Made by a program: the position numbers and the translations under genes. This document shows, piece by piece, positions 33,078 through 41,926 of a stretch of 64,000 nucleotides of DNA. Below the pieces are notes generated by a model. The model had not been told where the DNA came from, did not search any database, and saw only the letters and a list, made by a program, of their open reading frames with translations. Source of the DNA: Solibacillus cecembensis (GTDB taxonomy: Bacteria > Bacillota > Bacilli > Bacillales_A > Planococcaceae); contig NZ_LMBZ01000019.1 in NCBI RefSeq assembly GCF_001439635.1, positions 35,459 through 99,458 of the forward strand, given 5' to 3'. How positions within the stretch are numbered: position 1 is the stretch's first letter; every line of letters starts with the position of its first letter.

Positions 33078-34211
33078 ATGGCAGCATTACCAGCTAATAA
33101 ACCAAAACAAACAATTGAGGTACCTCGTAATTTCTTCATCTGGGGTCCTACAATGAACGGAAAATCGTATTTAGCAAGTGAGTTTCCAAACCCAGTTATT
33201 TTAAATACAGATGGAAATGCTAATCAAATTGAAACACCGTCAGTGGATATGAAAAATGCACGTAATCCAAAAACAGGTGTTATTACAAAATCGGTTGTTG
33301 AACAAATGCTCGAGCTTATCAAAGAATTAGAGCAAGGTAAACACACATTTGAAACAGTCGTAATTGATGTGGTTGACGATCTGTTTACATTAATCGAACA
33401 AGCTATTTGCGAAGAACACGGCGTAGATTATGTTGGCGATGTTCCGTATGGGAAAGGTTGGGGTTTACGCAAAACATTCATTACATCGATTGTGGTACGC
33501 CTAAAAGCATTGCCAATGAATGTGATTTACGTCTCTCGTTATGCAACAAAGCTTGATAACAACGTAGAAACGCCAATTCCGTCTTTACCTGATAAAGATT
33601 TAAACATTGTAAATGGTAACTGTGATTTAAACATCATGTGTCAAAAAATCGGTAAAAACTATTTACGTCGTGTAGTTGATCGTCGCAAAGTTTATGAGCG
33701 TGAATGGGTACAAGATGAGCGTCTTCTATCTATCTTAGATTCTATGACTGGGGCATTTCCTAAGAAGGATTCTAAAGGTGCACCAACTACTGTTGCGAGT
33801 GAGCAAGTAGAAGAAAAGCAAACATTAGCAAATTTAGCTGCAAAAGAAAATGAAGTGATTCAAAATGCGGACCAAAGTGAGCCGCAATCAGACCAAGTTA
33901 CGGACCAATCGGACCAAAAGCAACAAAATGATGATTCAGTACCGTTTGATGTAGCGGATAAAACAATGTATTACCAACATGAAGGTTCCGGTGAATACAG
34001 CATTGTTAAAAAGGGTGAGTCGCTAGAATTTTTAAGTGGAGATATTTTTGACGAACGTACTCGAGCTGAATATTTAGCTTGGAAAAAAGAAGCAGCTGAA
34101 ATTAAACAATACGTGGAAGATAATCCACCACCTGCAGTACCAAAAGAGGACCAACCAAAAGCATCACGCACAGCTTCACCGAGAGCTCCACGTGCACCAC
34201 GTACGAAATGA
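33078..34211 (+). CDS. Phage AAA-family ATPase (Sak4-like)
   Basis: 377 residues. Walker A GPTMNGKS near residue 23, Walker B VVIDVVD near 93. The C-terminal third is low-complexity and acidic (repeated DQ and SDQ), ending in a basic proline/arginine-rich tail. With the YqaJ exonuclease upstream and a DUF669-like protein downstream it forms a typical single-strand annealing/recombination module. Confidence 0.82.
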   Translation: MAALPANKPKQTIEVPRNFFIWGPTMNGKSYLASEFPNPVILNTDGNANQIETPSVDMKNARNPKTGVITKSVVEQMLELIKELEQGKHTFETVVIDVVDDLFTLIEQAICEEHGVDYVGDVPYGKGWGLRKTFITSIVVRLKALPMNVIYVSRYATKLDNNVETPIPSLPDKDLNIVNGNCDLNIMCQKIGKNYLRRVVDRRKVYEREWVQDERLLSILDSMTGAFPKKDSKGAPTTVASEQVEEKQTLANLAAKENEVIQNADQSEPQSDQVTDQSDQKQQNDDSVPFDVADKTMYYQHEGSGEYSIVKKGESLEFLSGDIFDERTRAEYLAWKKEAAEIKQYVEDNPPPAVPKEDQPKASRTASPRAPRAPRTK

Positions 34212-34999
34212 TTTGCCCGTACTGCAAGAAACCTGCTGAATTTATGAGTTCGGTTGATTTCTACGGTCATGATTATAAAACAAATTTGTATGTATGCCTT
34301 CCATGCGATGCCCGAGTTGGTACTCATGGAAGAGGAAAAACACCATTGGGGACAATGGCAAATAGCAATCTAAGAAGTTTGCGTAAAGAGTGTCACAGGC
34401 GTTTCGATGTGCGTTGGAAAACAGGTAAGGTCAGTCGTTCAAAAGCATATCAGCAATTGGCTGAGATGATGAATCTACCTTCTGAAAAGGCACATATCGG
34501 AATGTTCGATAAAGTACAATGCACGAAATTATTATCACTTATTCCAAAGGAGAGAAATTACATGAGCAATTTAGCAGCAATGGCACAAAAATTATTAGCA
34601 GAGGGCTTTGACCCAAAAACTTCACCGGTCGACAATTACGAAAAATTACCAGAAGGGATTTATGACGTTGTTTTATCTGATGTTAAATGGGTAGTTAACG
34701 AAAATTCGGGTTCTGAACGTTTACAACTTGATCTGGATATTCTTAATGATGGTTTTGAAAACCGCAAACATTTAGGCATGATCTTTTTCAGTGAAAAAAT
34801 GATGGAGCGTGCATTAAAGCAAACAATGAAATGTGCAGCTGTATTAGATATTGATTTAGACCCAACGGTGTTTGGTTCCCCTGAAACAGATTTAGTTGAA
34901 GCATTCAAAGAAGCACTTGGTGTGCAATGTGAAATGGAAATTAAGCACCAAAAGAACAGTGATTTCGTCAACTTCTCACTAAGCGAACCAGAGGCTTAA
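34208..34999 (+). CDS. Fusion of a DUF3268 zinc-finger protein with a DUF669-like protein
   Basis: 263 residues. Residues 1-118 form a zinc-finger unit with CPYCKK and a second cysteine pair in LPCDARVGTHGRGKTPLGTM, as in DUF3268 proteins. Residues 119-263 (LLAEGFDPKTSPVDNYEKLPEGIYDVVL onward, in parts) resemble DUF669 phage proteins thought to act with recombinases or bind single-stranded DNA. There is no stop between them. An internal ATG at 34562 with AAAGGAG nine bases upstream would make the second unit alone. Confidence 0.75.
   Translation: MICPYCKKPAEFMSSVDFYGHDYKTNLYVCLPCDARVGTHGRGKTPLGTMANSNLRSLRKECHRRFDVRWKTGKVSRSKAYQQLAEMMNLPSEKAHIGMFDKVQCTKLLSLIPKERNYMSNLAAMAQKLLAEGFDPKTSPVDNYEKLPEGIYDVVLSDVKWVVNENSGSERLQLDLDILNDGFENRKHLGMIFFSEKMMERALKQTMKCAAVLDIDLDPTVFGSPETDLVEAFKEALGVQCEMEIKHQKNSDFVNFSLSEPEA
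34562..34999 (+). CDS. DUF669-like protein from an internal start
   Basis: 145 residues, in frame with the fusion gene. The dedicated ribosome site AAAGGAG (34546-34552) strongly suggests that this product is made separately and that the upstream zinc-finger frame lost its stop codon. Confidence 0.65.
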   Translation: MSNLAAMAQKLLAEGFDPKTSPVDNYEKLPEGIYDVVLSDVKWVVNENSGSERLQLDLDILNDGFENRKHLGMIFFSEKMMERALKQTMKCAAVLDIDLDPTVFGSPETDLVEAFKEALGVQCEMEIKHQKNSDFVNFSLSEPEA

Positions 35000-35002
35000 T
35001 CT

Positions 35003-36721
35003 ATGTTCAAAGTGTATGATTTTGAAGTATTTCCGAATGACTGGATGTGCGTCATTTTAAATCTAGCCAACAACAAAATCATGCGTATACACAATGACAA
35101 GGCTGCTCTTTTGAGTAGCCTTTCTTCTAAGGATATTTTGGTTGGTTTTAATAATCATTACTATGACGACATCATTTTATGGGCCATTAAGACGGACCAG
35201 GATCCATACGAAATCAGTAAACAAATTATCGCTGGTACGTTTAAACGAAAAGTGAATTGCGGTCATCTTACATTGGACGTTAAGCAGGAAACGATTAACA
35301 AAACACTTTCTCTTAAAGAGTCTATGGCTAATATGGGCATGAGCATTATCGAAACGCCGGTTGATTTTGAACAAGAAGAATTAACAGTTGAACAGGTTGA
35401 ATCAATCATGGATTACTGTGAGAACGATGTTAGTGGTACAAATAATATTTTCGCTAAGCGTGAGGATTATTTTGCTTCAAAATTTAATATTGTCGAATTG
35501 TTTAAGTTGCATCCAACCGATGTAGCAAAGACACGTGCAAACCTTGCAGCTACTGTTTTAAAAGCAAGGAAAATAAAAGACCATAAACGGGACCGGTTGA
35601 AATTAGTTTATGATAAACGACTTGTTATCACTGAGTTACCGAAATCGATTGTTGAATTTTACGACAACATTGTAGGCGCGTATTTAGAGGGTGGCATGAT
35701 CACCGATTTAGAAAAGCGCCAACTAGAATACAAGCTTGCTGGACTAGTACACACATTTGGATTTGGTGGCGTCCATGCAGCGAAGGAAAATTATGTGAGT
35801 GAAGGACACTTTCTTCACATCGATGGTAAATCGTATTTCCCATCAATAAAACTCAACAACAATTTTATTAGTCGTGCGGCTTCAATGCCAGAGCGGTACG
35901 AAAAAATTTATCACGACAGGTTGAAATTACTTGAAGAAAAAAATAGTGAAGCTGAAACTTATAAAATCGTACTCAATGCAGCAGTTGGGGCATGTAAAGC
36001 TGAGTACAATGCACTCTATGATCCATTGCAGTTTAATAATGTCGTAGTAAATGGCCAATTGATTTTAACACATTTAATTTTGTTACTGGATCCATTTGCT
36101 GAACTGATTCAATCAAATACAGACGGCATCATTATCAAATATGAAGATACAACATTCCGTCCAGTGATAGATGATGTTATTGAGCGTTTTGGGAAACATT
36201 ATGAATTAAAATTTGCAGTCACAGAGATTAATAAAATCGCACAGCGCGATGCGAATAATTATTGTGTGCGTTATCAGGATGGAACGATTGTGGCAAAAGG
36301 GATTATGAAGAATCATGAATGTGGCAACTGGGAACGTAATAACCTTTCAATTATTGATAAGGCACTGGTCAATTACTACATGCATGAAATTCCAGTACAA
36401 AAAACAGTGATTAATACATTTAAAAAAGATGTATCAGCGTTCCAAATCGTTGCTAAGAGTGGAAAATTTGATGGCATGGTTACAGAAGTTTTCGAAGATG
36501 GCCAAATGAAAATGAAACCACTTCAAAAAGTAAATCGCCTATTTGCTACAAAAGATGCTTTTCTTGGCAGCGTGTTTAAAGTGAAGGATAACAAATACCA
36601 AAAGGTTCCAAATAGTCCGGAGCAAGCGGTTATTTGGAATGGACCAATCGATCAGTTTGATAAACGAAAAATTGATTTGAATTGGTACGTGAAAATGATT
36701 CAAAAGCAGTTATTTGTGTAA
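35003..36721 (+). CDS. Phage DNA polymerase, family-B-like with 3'-5' exonuclease
   Basis: 572 residues. Exonuclease motifs: DFEVFP (5-10), FNNHYYDD (about 49-56) and YCENDV (about 138-143). Polymerase motifs: A as HIDGKSYFPSI, B as NAAVGACKAEYNALYDP, C as QSNTDGIII. Motif C reads NTDG rather than the usual DTDS, a variant found in phage polymerases of this type. Replicates the phage genome together with the D5 primase-helicase encoded next. Confidence 0.85.
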   Translation: MFKVYDFEVFPNDWMCVILNLANNKIMRIHNDKAALLSSLSSKDILVGFNNHYYDDIILWAIKTDQDPYEISKQIIAGTFKRKVNCGHLTLDVKQETINKTLSLKESMANMGMSIIETPVDFEQEELTVEQVESIMDYCENDVSGTNNIFAKREDYFASKFNIVELFKLHPTDVAKTRANLAATVLKARKIKDHKRDRLKLVYDKRLVITELPKSIVEFYDNIVGAYLEGGMITDLEKRQLEYKLAGLVHTFGFGGVHAAKENYVSEGHFLHIDGKSYFPSIKLNNNFISRAASMPERYEKIYHDRLKLLEEKNSEAETYKIVLNAAVGACKAEYNALYDPLQFNNVVVNGQLILTHLILLLDPFAELIQSNTDGIIIKYEDTTFRPVIDDVIERFGKHYELKFAVTEINKIAQRDANNYCVRYQDGTIVAKGIMKNHECGNWERNNLSIIDKALVNYYMHEIPVQKTVINTFKKDVSAFQIVAKSGKFDGMVTEVFEDGQMKMKPLQKVNRLFATKDAFLGSVFKVKDNKYQKVPNSPEQAVIWNGPIDQFDKRKIDLNWYVKMIQKQLFV

Positions 36722-36750
36722 ATTGTGAGGTGCTGGTCTAGGTCATGATT

Positions 36751-36921
36751 TTATTCTTCATTTTTAAGAGATTCTTTATTTTTTTCGTCACGTTCTTTTA
36801 GCCATTCCATCTGATCATCGTGATTTTCTTTACTTTGTTTAAATATCATATCAACTACGCCACAACCACTTAACATAAAAATGCTGATAGATAATAATAA
36901 AGTTCTAAAGATTTTTTTCAT
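36751..36921 (-). CDS. Small prophage lipoprotein (56 residues)
   Basis: ATG eight bases after GGGAGG. Signal peptide KKIFRTLLLSISIFMLSGC with lipobox LSGC; Cys20 would be the lipidated residue, leaving a 37-residue, highly charged surface peptide (DDQMEWLKERDEKNKE). It is the only minus-strand gene in the replication module, hence a 'moron'. Small prophage lipoproteins in Firmicutes include superinfection-exclusion factors such as Ltp; that role is inferred from type only. Confidence 0.7.
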   Translation of the reverse strand: MKKIFRTLLLSISIFMLSGCGVVDMIFKQSKENHDDQMEWLKERDEKNKESLKNEE

Positions 36922-37110
36922 TATTCATACCTCCCTTTAGTTTACTTATTTATCGGTACTGAATAAGGAGTAATAAGCTAAATGAAGTAAATCGAATAGA
37001 TATAACTAAGGATAGTCTAAAAATATATTATTAATTTGATTTACTATTGATAACTAAATGACATTGGGAAATATAAAAACACTAAGATTTATTAAAAAGG
37101 AGACATGGCC

Positions 37111-37656
37111 ATGAAAACAGCAACACCTACTACTGAAGCAACAAATAAATCAGACATCTTAATTGATGTGCTTTTCAAGAAAATGCAAAAGGACGATAAA
37201 AAGGAAATTTTAATGTTTCATATTTTATCAGATGAAACAAAACATGCAGCGGAGCTATTACGACTTACTGGTAAAATGACGATTTTAACAATTTCCGATG
37301 AAGAAGGTCCGTTTGATCCAATTCAAGCGGAGTTCATGAATTTGCAACGGGATAATAAAAAGACGGTTCTTAAATTTAATATCGCTACTGAAGATGTGGA
37401 TCGCGTGAATGCCCTTTATCCATATGCAGGTACAAATGTAAAACTATTAATTCAGCCGCAACAACTAACAATTGATGATGTACCAGAACATAATGGTATT
37501 GAGTATGGGGTCGGTTCTGATGGAAGTGTTTCTGTTACGGATAAACTTGTTTGTGATTTTTGCGAAAGTGAAGTAGATCAAGTTCAATTTGTCGAAACAT
37601 ATTCATTTTCAGGCAATGTTTGCGATGAATGTAGAACGCACGAAATTAAAGATTAA
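37111..37656 (+). CDS. Hypothetical phage protein with C-terminal zinc ribbon
   Basis: 181 residues from ATG 37111 (AAAAGGAGA eight bases upstream; an ATG two codons earlier is too close). The C-terminus carries CDFCES and CDECRT, a four-cysteine zinc ribbon. The rest is mixed alpha/beta with no recognised family. Lies directly before the primase-helicase gene, so a replication accessory role is possible. Confidence 0.6.
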   Translation: MKTATPTTEATNKSDILIDVLFKKMQKDDKKEILMFHILSDETKHAAELLRLTGKMTILTISDEEGPFDPIQAEFMNLQRDNKKTVLKFNIATEDVDRVNALYPYAGTNVKLLIQPQQLTIDDVPEHNGIEYGVGSDGSVSVTDKLVCDFCESEVDQVQFVETYSFSGNVCDECRTHEIKD

Positions 37657-37697
37657 CTGAATAAATCATACAACTTAGATAGAAAGGAGGGGTGAAC

Positions 37698-39593
37698 TTG
37701 GCAGACATCAAAAAGCCATTGCGTTATATCGAGCTTGAGCAAAAAAAACCTAAGCATTCATTTGAAATTTTCAGTACGGATCATATTAATTACAAAGATG
37801 CCGGTGTCATTTTAACAAGGGATATTGTGGTTGTCGACTTTGATACTCGTTCAACGGCAGCCGATTATATTTATTCCTGCTATCCAACATTAAAGGTTGA
37901 AACAACGCGTGGCTTCCACTTGTGGTACAGACGGCCAAAGTCGGAGCAAATCAATACACCGATTAAAAACTACACGAATAAAACAACAGTTTCTGGTTTA
38001 AAAGTAGATTACAAGACTGGTACCAAATCGCAAGCAACTATCAAGCAAAATGGTAAATTGCGAGAAATGGAAAATGGCCACTATCTCGATGATGTCAATG
38101 CGTTGCCAGAACTTCCTTTGCTCCTATACCCGTCCAAATTAAAACATGATTTGCTTTCTTTAGATGACGGACAAGGGCGAAATAGTGCAATTTATAGCCA
38201 TTTGCTCACAACCTTAGAGCAATATGGTACAGATTTAATCGATAATGAAACGCTGCAGGTGCTTTCAACATTTATTAATACCAAAGTATTTAAAGAGCCA
38301 CTTCCTGATGAAGAGCTCGGAAATACCATTAAATCCGTACTCGAGAAGAAGCCAACTCCTGATTCGCAACAATGGCTCAACTCAAAAGATATGGTAATGA
38401 CAAGTGAGGTCTTGGCCAAGCGCCTAGACCTTCACTATTACAATAATCAAATTTTCTTCAAACAGATGGATCGCTACATAAGCGATACGAATAAATTGCT
38501 ACGTGAAATTGATAAGCACATTAAATTAAAACCTGCACAACATAAGCAGCTGTTAGATCTATTTCGAATTAAAGCTAGATCAGTTGAAGATGATGATTTT
38601 ATTATTCAACTTCCAAACGGTGTAACGCTTGATGATGGAGAACCCATTCTTATTGATGGTGGCTTCACACCATATTATTTAGATGCTCAATATGACGATG
38701 AGGCATATGACGAACATGTTGATAAGTTCCTAAATTTCTTCACAGTAAACAGAAGGGACTTGCGAATAGTAATTGAAGAAATGTTTGGCCATGTACTGAT
38801 GACAAAAGGTTTCCCACATAAAGTATTTTTCTACATGAGTGAAAAAGGGAATAATGGTAAGTCTACATTTTTAAAAATGCTCCAGGCTTTCACAGATGGT
38901 TTATATACAAGCGTTCCACTTGATAAATTCGATGACGATACATCTGTATACGGTCTATCTGGTAAACTAGCAAACATTGCAGATGATATTAATGCCGGCT
39001 ACTTAGAAAAGTCGTCGAATTTCAAAACGCTCGCATCAGGCGACCCAGTCATGATTCGTCCAATTTACTCAAGTCCCATCACTATACGCAGTAAGGCAAC
39101 TTTAATCTTTACATGTAACAAGATGCCACAATTCAAAGATAAGTCCGGCGGTGTGGCCAGACGCCTAGTTGTCGTACCATGTGATGCAACTGTTAAAGAA
39201 ATAGATGAGCATCTCGATGAAAAGTTAGCCACTGAGTCAGCCAAGTCTTATATTTTAAAACTAGCTCTTGATGGTATTCAGCGGATCCGTAAAAACGGGA
39301 ACCAACTAACTGTCTCACAAACAATTGAGCAGCAAACAATTGATTACTTCATCGAATCTGATAGCGTACTCTCGTTCTTACATTATTACGCAGATAAAAT
39401 TGAGGACAAAAAAACTCGGGATGTTTATGCGATGTATGTCGCTTACAGTGATGGAGAGGGATATAAACCGGCTGGTAACACCGAATTCGGTCGTCGTTTG
39501 CGAAAGGAAGGCTGGGAGTCTAAACAGAAGAAAGTGGATGGAAATAATCAAAGAATTTATGTAAAGGTAACGGAAGAAGTAGCAAGTTCGTAG
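37698..39593 (+). CDS. D5-like primase-helicase (SF3), P4 family
   Basis: 631 residues, TTG start seven bases after AAAGGAGG (a GTG at 37692 is too close to that site). The N-terminal 180 residues are PrimPol-like (VVVDFDTRS, TRGFHLWYR). The D5_N region and an SF3 helicase follow: Walker A EKGNNGKST, Walker B IADDINAGY, motif C LIFTCNKMP, arginine finger ARRLVVVP. Opens the origin and primes synthesis; the presumed origin lies just downstream. Confidence 0.92.
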   Translation: MADIKKPLRYIELEQKKPKHSFEIFSTDHINYKDAGVILTRDIVVVDFDTRSTAADYIYSCYPTLKVETTRGFHLWYRRPKSEQINTPIKNYTNKTTVSGLKVDYKTGTKSQATIKQNGKLREMENGHYLDDVNALPELPLLLYPSKLKHDLLSLDDGQGRNSAIYSHLLTTLEQYGTDLIDNETLQVLSTFINTKVFKEPLPDEELGNTIKSVLEKKPTPDSQQWLNSKDMVMTSEVLAKRLDLHYYNNQIFFKQMDRYISDTNKLLREIDKHIKLKPAQHKQLLDLFRIKARSVEDDDFIIQLPNGVTLDDGEPILIDGGFTPYYLDAQYDDEAYDEHVDKFLNFFTVNRRDLRIVIEEMFGHVLMTKGFPHKVFFYMSEKGNNGKSTFLKMLQAFTDGLYTSVPLDKFDDDTSVYGLSGKLANIADDINAGYLEKSSNFKTLASGDPVMIRPIYSSPITIRSKATLIFTCNKMPQFKDKSGGVARRLVVVPCDATVKEIDEHLDEKLATESAKSYILKLALDGIQRIRKNGNQLTVSQTIEQQTIDYFIESDSVLSFLHYYADKIEDKKTRDVYAMYVAYSDGEGYKPAGNTEFGRRLRKEGWESKQKKVDGNNQRIYVKVTEEVASS

Positions 39594-39599
39594 AAGTTA

Positions 39600-39927
39600 T
39601 TTGTTACGTGCTACAAACGCATATATATCAACGGTTTCATTCATTTTAATATAGTGGGGGGGTAACAAGTGAAAAAGCACATCTGTTACCCACTTGAAGT
39701 ATTGGTATATCTATACTTACTACTATTTATTTTATTAAGTAACAAATAAATAATAATATATTTATATATAAATAATAAATAAAGAAAAAAAGAAAGAAAT
39801 TAAAAATATATAAAGAGAAATTACGATTTCATCTGTTTATTTGTTACCTACACACTCAAAGGCTTGATATATCAATGTTTTAGTAGGAACAGATGGTTTG
39901 TTACTATCTAAAACCTTATTCGTTACC
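39600..39927. repeat. Iteron cluster in AT-rich DNA: candidate phage replication origin
   Basis: The motif TTTGTTAC(C) occurs about seven times in 330 bp on both strands: 39600-39607 (+), 39661-39668 (-), 39684-39690 (+), 39739-39746 (-), 39840-39848 (+), 39897-39905 (+) and 39920-39927 (+). A run of almost pure A/T (39720-39825) lies in the middle, suitable for unwinding. ATATATCAA also occurs twice (about 39622 and 39867). The cluster directly follows the primase-helicase gene. Less than one GTTAC would be expected by chance. Confidence 0.6.
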
Positions 39928-39953
39928 TCTTATTAAAAAGGTAGGTGCTGCAC

Positions 39954-40355
39954 ATGTATGAATGGTTGCGAGATTATCAAAGAATTGAAGATGATATTGC
40001 CCATCTAGAATTTAATTTAGAACAATCCACAAAAGAATTAAAACGCTGGGTTGAAGGTGATCTCAAAGATGTAAAGCTTGCTGCTGATTCTAATGGAGCA
40101 AAGTTAGAAGAACGTATTGAGCGCATCCGGAAAGAATTGACCATTAAGCAAACTGAACGTGAGAATTTCATCAAACTGATCAGTAAATTTAAAGGATTGG
40201 ATAATCAACTGCTGCGCCTTAAATATATAGATGGAATGACATTGGAACAAATCGCTGAAGAGTTAAATTACAGTTCCAGCTACATATCTAAGAAGCACGC
40301 TGAGATAGTTAAAATGATAAAGTTCGCTCATGAAATAAAACATTCACTTTTATGA
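39954..40355 (+). CDS. Sigma-70 region-4-like late regulator (ArpU/RinA type)
   Basis: 133 residues from ATG 39954. Coiled-coil N-terminal half, then a region-4 helix-turn-helix (LLRLKYIDGMTLEQIAEELNYSSSYISKKHAEI). Proteins of this build between replication and terminase genes activate late transcription in Gram-positive phages (ArpU, RinA). Target promoter not identified. Confidence 0.78.
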   Translation: MYEWLRDYQRIEDDIAHLEFNLEQSTKELKRWVEGDLKDVKLAADSNGAKLEERIERIRKELTIKQTERENFIKLISKFKGLDNQLLRLKYIDGMTLEQIAEELNYSSSYISKKHAEIVKMIKFAHEIKHSLL

Positions 40356-40441
40356 CACCATGTTGATGGTATGTGACCTATTGAAAATCCGTTATATGAT
40401 GTTAGTGTAATAGTTTGGTCGAGAGCCTATATTTCTCTCAT

Positions 40442-40475
40442 GAGAAGTCTGTCCTATTTGGATGGACTTCTTTTT
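40442..40475 (+). terminator. Terminator after the late regulator
   Basis: AGAAGTCTGTCC pairs with GGATGGACTTCT (G-U included), followed by T6. Confidence 0.82.
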
Positions 40476-40509
40476 GTGATATGATTAGAGAAACGAAGGG
40501 GGATTAACT

Positions 40510-40782
40510 ATGTATATTAAATTAATAATTAAATATAAAAATGATAGAGAAGAAACCTTTGAAGGACTTTTTGATATTATGGCTAGTGATGATGATTTAG
40601 TGTTATACAATGTACAATCACCTGAAATTGCAATGTGGGCTAGAACTAATATTAAAGGAAATCAACCTATTGATTATATTCAAGTTGTAAGTGAAAATTT
40701 ATCAAGTAAAATCTTTAATAAATATACGTATATAAGTGAATTCAAGGGCAATCTTAATGATACTATTATTAAAATAACATGA
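40510..40782 (+). CDS. Hypothetical accessory protein (90 residues)
   Basis: ATG behind GGGGGATTAACT. Soluble, beta-rich at the start (YIKLIIKYKNDREETFEG). Not recognised. Markedly more AT-rich than the structural genes. It is bounded by terminators on both sides. Confidence 0.55.
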   Translation: MYIKLIIKYKNDREETFEGLFDIMASDDDLVLYNVQSPEIAMWARTNIKGNQPIDYIQVVSENLSSKIFNKYTYISEFKGNLNDTIIKIT

Positions 40783-40791
40783 GTATGACTA

Positions 40792-40819
40792 AGTCACATC
40801 TAACCAGGTGTGGCTTTTT
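40792..40819 (+). terminator. Terminator, copy A of a repeated accessory terminator
   Basis: AGTCACATCT/AGGTGTGGCT stem with AACC loop and T5. About 30 bases are identical to the terminator at 42183. Confidence 0.85.
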
Positions 40820-40886
40820 ATTATGTCGAATTATGATGACAATCATTTCCATTAACGTTATGATTAATGTGAATGGAGGAGAATTT

Positions 40887-41477
40887 ATGAGTAAACACGG
40901 TGGAGGGGAATGGTTAAATCGAATGAGTAATAGAAATGACATTACGGGATATTTAACTCATTTAACAAGAGCAAATGAAAATATGAATGCTGTTGAAGTT
41001 TTAATAAAAATATTGAATGAAAAAACAATAGTAGCTAATGACGGATTTACTTTAGGTAATGAAAAAGTTGTTTGTTTTCAAGATGCACCACTATCTGGAA
41101 TTGTGCAGAACTTACTTTATGAGGAAGTTTATCATAGCGATAAAAATAGATATGAGGGAACGGGATTAATGCTACCAAAACCTTATATGTTTAATAAAGG
41201 ATGTAGACCAGTTATATATGAAACTAAGGAAAACTATAATGAATTATTTTCTAATGTTAGATGGAGAGTAGTGACTACTGACTACAAGGAAGAAAAAGTT
41301 GTAGACTGGTCACATGAGAGAGAATGGCGCATCAAAGGTAATTTAGAATTTGATCTTAATAGGGTTTGTGTTATCTTAAGAAATACAGAAGAATACCAAT
41401 TATTTATTTCGAAAATTAGTAAAGATGTATTATCTAGCATTCAAGGAATCGTTACATTACAACACATTCAAGTATAA
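40887..41477 (+). CDS. AbiGi/DUF2971-like accessory protein
   Basis: 196 residues from ATG 40887 with GGAGGAG five bases upstream; in-frame codons before it cover a terminator. The pattern is HLTRANEN...ILNEKTIVAN, VCFQDAPLSG, a mid segment ending RPVIYET, and VDWSHEREWRIKG. The order CFxxxPL / PVIY / EREWR is what I recall from AbiGi-type and DUF2971 proteins linked to abortive infection, so a phage-exclusion role is plausible. Strongly AT-rich, enclosed by two terminators, hence a mobile cargo gene. Confidence 0.55.
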   Translation: MSKHGGGEWLNRMSNRNDITGYLTHLTRANENMNAVEVLIKILNEKTIVANDGFTLGNEKVVCFQDAPLSGIVQNLLYEEVYHSDKNRYEGTGLMLPKPYMFNKGCRPVIYETKENYNELFSNVRWRVVTTDYKEEKVVDWSHEREWRIKGNLEFDLNRVCVILRNTEEYQLFISKISKDVLSSIQGIVTLQHIQV

Positions 41478-41482
41478 ACTTT

Positions 41483-41512
41483 AGTCACATCAATTGCGAT
41501 GTGGCTTTTTCT
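41483..41512 (+). terminator. Terminator after the AbiGi-like gene
   Basis: AGTCACATC/GATGTGGCT with loop AATTGC, then T5. Related to, but not identical with, the copies at 40792 and 42183. Confidence 0.82.
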
Positions 41513-41681
41513 TATGCCTTGAACACTGCATATCAAACAGCCAATTATGAGGATTCGCATATTAGTCGGAGTGACTTAAATAAAACCATACAGGGCGGAA
41601 TTTGGTATGTAGTGTTGAAAGCATAAAAATTTTTATAAAGGAGACCTTGATTGATTCTTTTTCCATATTCATGATAATGAC

Positions 41682-41748
41682 TGTCGCTAATTAGCATACA
41701 CCTTCTATGTCGCTAATTAGCATACAGTAGTGTCGCGGATTAGCGACA
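41682..41748. repeat. Three copies of an 18-bp palindromic element
   Basis: Starts at 41682, 41708 and 41731. The third, TGTCGCGGATTAGCGACA, is nearly a perfect palindrome; the first two, TGTCGCTAATTAGCATAC, keep the left half and the GCTAATTAGC centre. Spacing is 26 and 23 bp. They could be protein-binding iterons or repeats left from a coding region. Confidence 0.55.
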
Positions 41749-41753
41749 GTGAA

Positions 41754-41840
41754 ATGAGTTCCTTCATTAAAAGGCCGCATCTGAAAGAAAACAATAAAGA
41801 AAACAATAAAGAAAACATACTAGCAAATGCATTTTGCTAG
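41754..41840 (+). pseudogene. Remnant 3' end of a phage replication-protein gene
   Basis: A frame reading ATG...LKENNKENNKENILANAFC-stop (28 codons) has no ribosome site. Repeated KENN units followed by a short tail look like the C-terminal end of a DnaD-type replication protein whose body has been deleted. Identification is tentative. Confidence 0.35.
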
Positions 41841-41926
41841 GGAGAGATATTGTTATATTTAACGATAGTGACAAACATTACCATTCCGTTTACAATTGTA
41901 ATTGTAAGCGATTGGAGGTGAGTAAG

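Noticed and set aside
41682..41748. CRISPR array
   Set aside because: Only three unequal copies, 5-8 bp between units, and no cas genes.
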